A stretch of 6,462 nt of DNA from Bifidobacterium breve. Lineage in GTDB: Bacteria > Actinomycetota > Acidimicrobiia > IMCC26256 > PALSA-555. Position numbers and translations under genes: made by a program. Below the pieces are notes generated by a model. That model made no database searches. It was given only the letters and a program-made list of their open reading frames with translations, and had not been told where the DNA came from. Shown one piece after another: positions 5,079 to 6,462 of this stretch (its first letter is position 1; each line of letters begins with the position of its first letter). The stretch lies in assembly GCA_945889545.1 (NCBI GenBank), contig CAMDCC010000180.1:1-6462 (forward strand). Direction: 5' to 3'.

Positions 5079-5507
5079 CTAACGAGTCGGGAGCGCGGCG
5101 GTGGCTGACCCCGAGACCTTGGCCTCGCCGTCCTGGTTGACCACCTCGCACTCAAGATCGACCCGGTGCTCTCCGTCGTCCTCGTACTTCTTGGCCACCG
5201 TGACCTTGGTCGTGAGCTTCTCGCCCGGCCAGGTCTGCTTCGTGAAACGGACGGAATAGCGCTTGAGGTTGCCGACGCCGACGTAGTCGGTGAGTGCCTT
5301 GCCGAGGATGCCCATGGTGAACATGCCATGGCCGAACACACTCGGGAGCCCGGCCGCCTGGGCGGCGACCTCGTCGCTGTGCATCGGGTTGAAGTCACCC
5401 GACGCACCCGCGTACTGCACCAGATCGGTGCGCGTCAGCTCGTGGCTGAACGCCGGTGCGGTATCGCCCTCGTTGACATCATCGAAGAAGAGCTTCTGCT
5501 CGCTCAC
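5079..5507 (-). CDS. MaoC-like (R)-specific enoyl-CoA hydratase
   Basis: A 142-residue single hot-dog-domain hydratase, predicted to add water across an enoyl thioester. Seen: the hydratase-2 motif YAGASGDFNPMHSD with catalytic Asp38 and His43, followed by GLPSVFGHGMFTMG (53-66), which is typical of the central helix and substrate loop. Length and sequence recall HadB-type MaoC proteins, which normally pair with a second subunit. No second MaoC gene lies in the window, so it may act as a homodimer or find a partner elsewhere. GTG 5507 is chosen because GAGGGGA lies at 5520-5514. It is the first gene of the minus-strand operon and is divergent from the P450. The dehydrogenase and Ltp neighbours suggest an acyl-CoA substrate rather than acyl-ACP (inference). 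Confidence 0.93.
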   Translation of the reverse strand: MSEQKLFFDDVNEGDTAPAFSHELTRTDLVQYAGASGDFNPMHSDEVAAQAAGLPSVFGHGMFTMGILGKALTDYVGVGNLKRYSVRFTKQTWPGEKLTTKVTVAKKYEDDGEHRVDLECEVVNQDGEAKVSGSATAALPTR

Positions 5508-5604
5508 CTGCGGTCCCCTCCCGTTTCGGGTTGCGGCTGCACACGGCAGCGTAGCGGCGGACCCGCTCCCCGTGCCCGAGCACCGGCGCTACCGTCCGCT
5601 GAGA
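5508..5604. promoter_or_regulatory. Divergent MaoC/P450 spacer with short inverted repeat
   Basis: This 97-bp gap between divergent starts must hold the promoters for the minus-strand operon and, probably, the P450. The only structure seen is GCTGC-5 nt-GCAGC at 5536-5550, a possible operator of modest strength. No KstR-like AAC-x2-GTT palindrome or clear -10/-35 pair was recognised. If the P450 uses the in-frame GTG at 5572, the gap shrinks to 64 bp. Confidence 0.35.
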
Positions 5605-6462
5605 ATGCGTCGAGCCCGTGATGCCGTCGTCGATCCGATGCCGAACCAGGTCGGCGGCGTTCTCCCCTGGATCGACGGGGGGATCGCGCTGCTGCGCGAC
5701 CCGACCGCGTTCTTCAACCGGGAGCGCGGGCGCCACGGCGACACGTTCGTGGTCGACGCCTTCGGATTCCGGATGTTCTGCGTGTTCTCGGCGGAGGGTG
5801 TTCGACGGCTCTACGAGGTTGCCGAGAACGAAGCGAGCTTCGGACTCGCCACCTACCGGCTGATCGGGTTCAAGCTGCCGCCGGAGCTGCTCGCCGGCCG
5901 TCGCAACGGTCCGCACCACCTCTTCGGCAATCAACGAGTCGAGGGCTACCTCGACAACCTTCACACCGCGGTCACCCACGAGATCGCCGAGTTGGGCGAC
6001 GGCGGCACGTTCGAGGCGTTTACCGAAGCGCGCCGTCTCGGGCACCGACTCGGCTTCGCGTCGTGGGCCGGCGTGGAAGCCGCATCGCCCGAGTATCTCG
6101 ACCGGCTCGTGCCGCTGTTCGATCGCATCGATTCCAGCGAGGCCTTCGTGCGCCCGGCCCAGGCGTTTCGCACCTGGATCACCCGACGCAGCCGTGAGCG
6201 GCGCGCGATGCACAACATCGAGCGGGTCGTTGCCGAGATCTGGGCTGCTCGCGAGCGCGAGGGGGTCGAGCGCGGCGACTTCCTGCAACAGCTCGTCGAG
6301 TCGTACGCCGACCTCCGGTCCGACGATGCCGTGGTGGGCGCCGCCCGCGACGTGATCATGCTGCACACGGGCGCGCAGTCGAACCTGTACGCGGCGCTGT
6401 CGTGGACGCTGTTGAACGTGCTGCGGCACGATGGCGTCGCCGAGCAGATCCGAGCCGGCGAC
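5605..6462 (+). CDS. Cytochrome P450, CYP7/CYP8-like I-helix, C-terminus outside window
   Basis: A heme monooxygenase, soluble as far as seen: no N-terminal membrane anchor or signal. Visible are 286 residues. Seen: RDPTAFFNRERGRHGDTFVV (31-50), which fits the P450 N-terminal beta region; a C-helix-like region at 94-125 with GPHHLFGNQR; and the I-helix around 250-275, reading HTGAQSNLYAALSW, then LRHDGVAEQIRAGD. The usual (A/G)GxxT acid-alcohol signature is replaced by Gln258-x-Asn260, a pattern known from CYP7A1/CYP8A1-type enzymes. The ExxR motif and heme Cys lie past the edge, so the heme-binding half is unverified. The start is uncertain: ATG 5605 is used, with in-frame alternatives GTG 5572 and ATG 5638, and none has a good ribosome site. 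Its position beside an Ltp/MaoC/ACAD module suggests oxidation of a sterol or terpenoid substrate. Confidence 0.83.
   Translation, partial: MRRARDAVVDPMPNQVGGVLPWIDGGIALLRDPTAFFNRERGRHGDTFVVDAFGFRMFCVFSAEGVRRLYEVAENEASFGLATYRLIGFKLPPELLAGRRNGPHHLFGNQRVEGYLDNLHTAVTHEIAELGDGGTFEAFTEARRLGHRLGFASWAGVEAASPEYLDRLVPLFDRIDSSEAFVRPAQAFRTWITRRSRERRAMHNIERVVAEIWAAREREGVERGDFLQQLVESYADLRSDDAVVGAARDVIMLHTGAQSNLYAALSWTLLNVLRHDGVAEQIRAGD

Noticed and set aside
5062..5151. 30-residue N-terminal extension of DUF35-B from an ATG at 5151
   Set aside because: It overlaps the MaoC 3' end by 73 nt and is Arg/Gly-rich low-complexity sequence. GTG 5061 gives the expected family length.
5508..5604. KstR/KstR2 operator
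   Set aside because: No AAC-x2-GTT or CAAG-x2-CTTG type palindrome was found by eye here or in the ACAD spacer, so KstR-type regulation is not supported.
5479..6429. Open minus-strand frame of 316 codons opposite the P450
   Set aside because: The plus strand encodes recognisable P450 sequence over the same span. The antisense product has no recognisable domain and would run across the divergent spacer into the MaoC start.

Overview
The window looks like high-GC actinobacterial chromosome: GC-rich third codon positions, GTG starts, and the gene content of an acyl-CoA-based catabolic island. The nearest familiar model is the steroid (cholesterol) side-chain degradation locus of mycobacteria and rhodococci, the igr operon. 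That operon combines a cytochrome P450, paired acyl-CoA dehydrogenases, MaoC hydratase, DUF35 protein and an Ltp2-type thiolase-fold retro-aldolase. All of these classes occur here in a different order and with extra parts. Genus cannot be read from the sequence, and the steroid substrate is an inference from gene company.

Layout. Positions 1-1218 (minus) hold an acyl-CoA dehydrogenase (ACAD-1), nearly complete and cut at its C-terminus by the window edge. A 169-bp divergent spacer full of short GC-rich repeats separates it from a second dehydrogenase (ACAD-2, 1388-2500, plus). ACAD-2 converges on a minus-strand operon, with a shared inverted-repeat terminator in the 64-bp gap. In order of transcription the operon is MaoC-like hydratase (5507-5079), DUF35 protein B (5061-4663), carboxymuconolactone decarboxylase-like protein (4636-4286), DUF35 protein A (4293-3868), then, after an 88-bp repeat-filled gap, an Ltp/SCP2-thiolase-like protein (3779-2565). 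A cytochrome P450 (from about 5605, plus, cut at the right edge) is divergent from MaoC across a 97-bp spacer.

Proposed joint role (inference): the P450 oxidises a sterol-like or terpenoid-like substrate. The acyl-CoA thioester is then desaturated by the dehydrogenases, hydrated by MaoC, and cleaved by the Ltp protein with a zinc-ribbon/OB-fold DUF35 partner. Three features stand out. The two dehydrogenases carry complementary halves of an active site, as in known alpha2beta2 steroid ACADs. The cleavage module has two different DUF35 partners and a CMD-fold protein lacking the AhpD cysteines. The P450 I-helix has a Gln-x-Asn pattern like eukaryotic CYP7/CYP8 instead of the usual acid-Thr pair.

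Related GC-rich repeats occupy the leaders of ACAD-2 and ltp in the same orientation relative to the downstream gene. The copy before ltp appears to have split an ancestral GTGA stop/start overlap, leaving a 13-nt direct repeat on each side.
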